64,000 bases of DNA from Rhizobium leguminosarum. Its GTDB lineage: Bacteria > Pseudomonadota > Alphaproteobacteria > Rhizobiales > Rhizobiaceae. Below are positions 62,778 through 64,000 of this stretch, one piece after another (position 1 is the stretch's first letter; each line of letters starts with the position of its first letter). The stretch is from assembly GCF_001679785.1 (NCBI RefSeq), contig NZ_CP016286.1:4164501-4228500 (forward strand), read 5' to 3'. A model generated the notes under the pieces. That model ran no database searches and was not told where the DNA came from. It saw only the letters and a program-made list of their open reading frames with translations. A program made the position numbers and the translations under genes.

Positions 62778-64000
62778 TCAGTGGCCCTTTTTTCCCATCA
62801 CGCGCGAACGCAGTGCATTCGAGAGGTTGTCGAAGGCGAAGACCACGAGGAGGATCAGCAGGACCATATAGGCGACTTTGTCCCAGTCCGAATTGGTCTT
62901 CATGGATTCGAGCAGCTTGAGGCCAATGCCGCCCGCACCGACGGCGCCGATGACGGTTGCCGAGCGGGTATTCGATTCCCAGAAGTAAAGCGATTGCGAG
63001 ATGAACACCGGCAGGACCTGGGGGATGACCCCATAACGTTGGACGGTCACCGGTGCCGCACCGACCGATCTCACGCCCTCACGCTGCTTGTCGTCGATGT
63101 TCTCAAGCGCTTCGGCATAGACCTTTCCCAGCGCGCCCGTATCGGTGAAGAAGATCGCCGCGATGCCCGGAAGCGGCCCTGGGCCGAAGGCACGGGTGAA
63201 GAACAACGCCCAGATCAGCATGTCGATCGAGCGCAGGAAGTCGAAGAGCCGCTTCGTGGCCCAGTTCGCAGCGCGGCTCCGCGTGATGTTGCGCGCGGCG
63301 ATGAAGGCAAGCGGGAAAGCGACCAGCGTGCCGAAGAGCGTGCCGACAAAGGCCATGACCAGCGTCTGCATCAACTTCGAGAGGATGTCGCCATGCTGCC
63401 AGCTTGCGTTGTTCAGGAAGTTGTCCAACGCCAGCGAGGCATTGGACTGGTTGGAATCGAGCCGTTCGCCGGAAAACATCAGGCCGACCACCTCAGGCAG
63501 GCTGCGGCCCCAGAAGGGCGAATGCGTATCGAAGAAGAAGTTTGCCCAGCCGAGAAAGCGGCGCTGGACATAGACCTGGCTGGTACGGATTTCCGCCTGT
63601 CCCGCGAAGCCGTAATAGACGATCACCTTGTTGTCGTCCTGCTCCATCTGGGCAGGCGCATCGGACGGCAGGGAGGCGCGATCGCGGGTGATGGTCACGG
63701 GATAGACTGTGCCGCCGATATAGACGTCGACGCGGCTCGGCGTCACTTCCATACGGTTGCCGTCGCTGCCGAAGGTGATGGTGTATCGGCTGCCGTCGGC
63801 ATTGGGTTTCAGCCAGTTGATATCGGCGCCCTCGGGATACTGGCGGCGGCTCGTCCATTGGGGGACGACCTGATCGTTCTGGAAACGCAGGCGCGGCTGG
63901 GCGCGCCAGGAATACCAGTCCTGGACATAGATCGCCGCGCGGTCCCAGTTGCCGTTCATGAAGGTGGGGATGACGTTGAAGAAGGCGAAGCAGAAGGCAA
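62778..64000 (-). CDS. phnE: Phosphonate ABC transporter permease PhnE, 5' end beyond window
   Basis: The frame is open to the right edge: codons before the first visible ATG (63959) read FAFFNVIPTF, a membrane segment, so that ATG is internal. About 407 residues are seen. A soluble insert (~150 residues, rich in Trp/Arg/Asp) follows the first helix. The BPD_transp_1 core has KLMQTLVMAFVGTLFGT, and the EAA-type loop that contacts the ATPase is visible as EGVRSVGAAPVTVQRYG. It imports phosphonate/phosphate esters with PhnC and PhnD, presumably upstream. It is 119 bases from DUF1045. Confidence 0.9.
   Translation of the reverse strand, partial: AFCFAFFNVIPTFMNGNWDRAAIYVQDWYSWRAQPRLRFQNDQVVPQWTSRRQYPEGADINWLKPNADGSRYTITFGSDGNRMEVTPSRVDVYIGGTVYPVTITRDRASLPSDAPAQMEQDDNKVIVYYGFAGQAEIRTSQVYVQRRFLGWANFFFDTHSPFWGRSLPEVVGLMFSGERLDSNQSNASLALDNFLNNASWQHGDILSKLMQTLVMAFVGTLFGTLVAFPLAFIAARNITRSRAANWATKRLFDFLRSIDMLIWALFFTRAFGPGPLPGIAAIFFTDTGALGKVYAEALENIDDKQREGVRSVGAAPVTVQRYGVIPQVLPVFISQSLYFWESNTRSATVIGAVGAGGIGLKLLESMKTNSDWDKVAYMVLLILLVVFAFDNLSNALRSRVMGKKGH

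Overview
The window is chromosomal DNA of a Rhizobium, most like the R. leguminosarum / R. etli group. Grounds: the gene order irr-fabA-fabB-fabI, pnp-rpsO-truB-rbfA-infB-ylxR-nusA-rimP, dnaX-ybaB-recR, dnaK-dnaJ and phnE-DUF1045-phnM-phnN; G+C-rich alphaproteobacterial codon use; rhizobial CTTG..N17..CTATAT promoters; CtrA-type TTAA-N7-TTAA boxes; and many rhizobial intergenic mosaic (RIME-like) palindromes. Nearly everything is core genome. There is one clear mobile element, and I see no prophage, CRISPR array or rRNA.

Layout. 1-2.8 kb: a DUF1275 gene cut by the left edge, a YdcF-like envelope protein, a small exported protein and a TRIC-type channel, separated by palindromic repeats. 2.8-6.2 kb: the iron regulator irr divergent from the fatty acid genes fabA-fabB-fabI. 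6.2-18.6 kb: a long minus-strand expression block (rsmC-like methyltransferase, pnp, rpsO, an alpha/beta hydrolase, truB, rbfA, infB, ylxR, nusA, rimP). It starts from a good promoter followed by a terminator-like hairpin in the rimP leader. 18.7-20.9 kb: an MFS exporter and a GNAT protein. 21-27.7 kb: a lytic transglycosylase, recR, a MOSC protein, an IS110-family (IS1111-like) element inserted in a palindromic repeat, ybaB, dnaX and the 4.5S SRP RNA. 27.8-30.7 kb: HIT protein, nudC, a WYL regulator and two small genes sharing a candidate operator. 30.8-40.5 kb: pheA, kdsB, a membrane-anchored cytochrome c, an AEC transporter, a PfkB sugar kinase, an SH3 protein, a hydroxyacid dehydrogenase, GNAT-moeB-recF and an XRE regulator. 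41-49 kb: dnaK-dnaJ with an RpoH promoter, a class A PBP and an SH3 protein, the last two with CtrA boxes upstream. 49-59.7 kb: an M20 peptidase, an MHYT-GGDEF-EAL protein, a MarR regulator, a candidate sRNA, polA and a TM-less FtsK. 59.7-64 kb: a GrpB-like protein and the distal end of a phosphonate (C-P lyase) cluster: phnN, phnM, DUF1045 and phnE cut by the right edge.

The most interesting signals are mostly non-coding. (1) The IS1111-like element has split a RIME palindrome with an apparent 2-bp core duplication, has a ~318-bp non-coding end where a seeker/bridge RNA would lie, and carries an internal 10-mer identical to one insertion junction. (2) Several repeat families have different arms but share one loop core. 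(3) A WYL regulator is followed by two promoters carrying the same inverted repeat at identical spacing. (4) A terminator-like hairpin lies between the promoter and first gene of the nusA-infB operon. (5) There are several candidate sRNAs. No wholly new protein system is visible.
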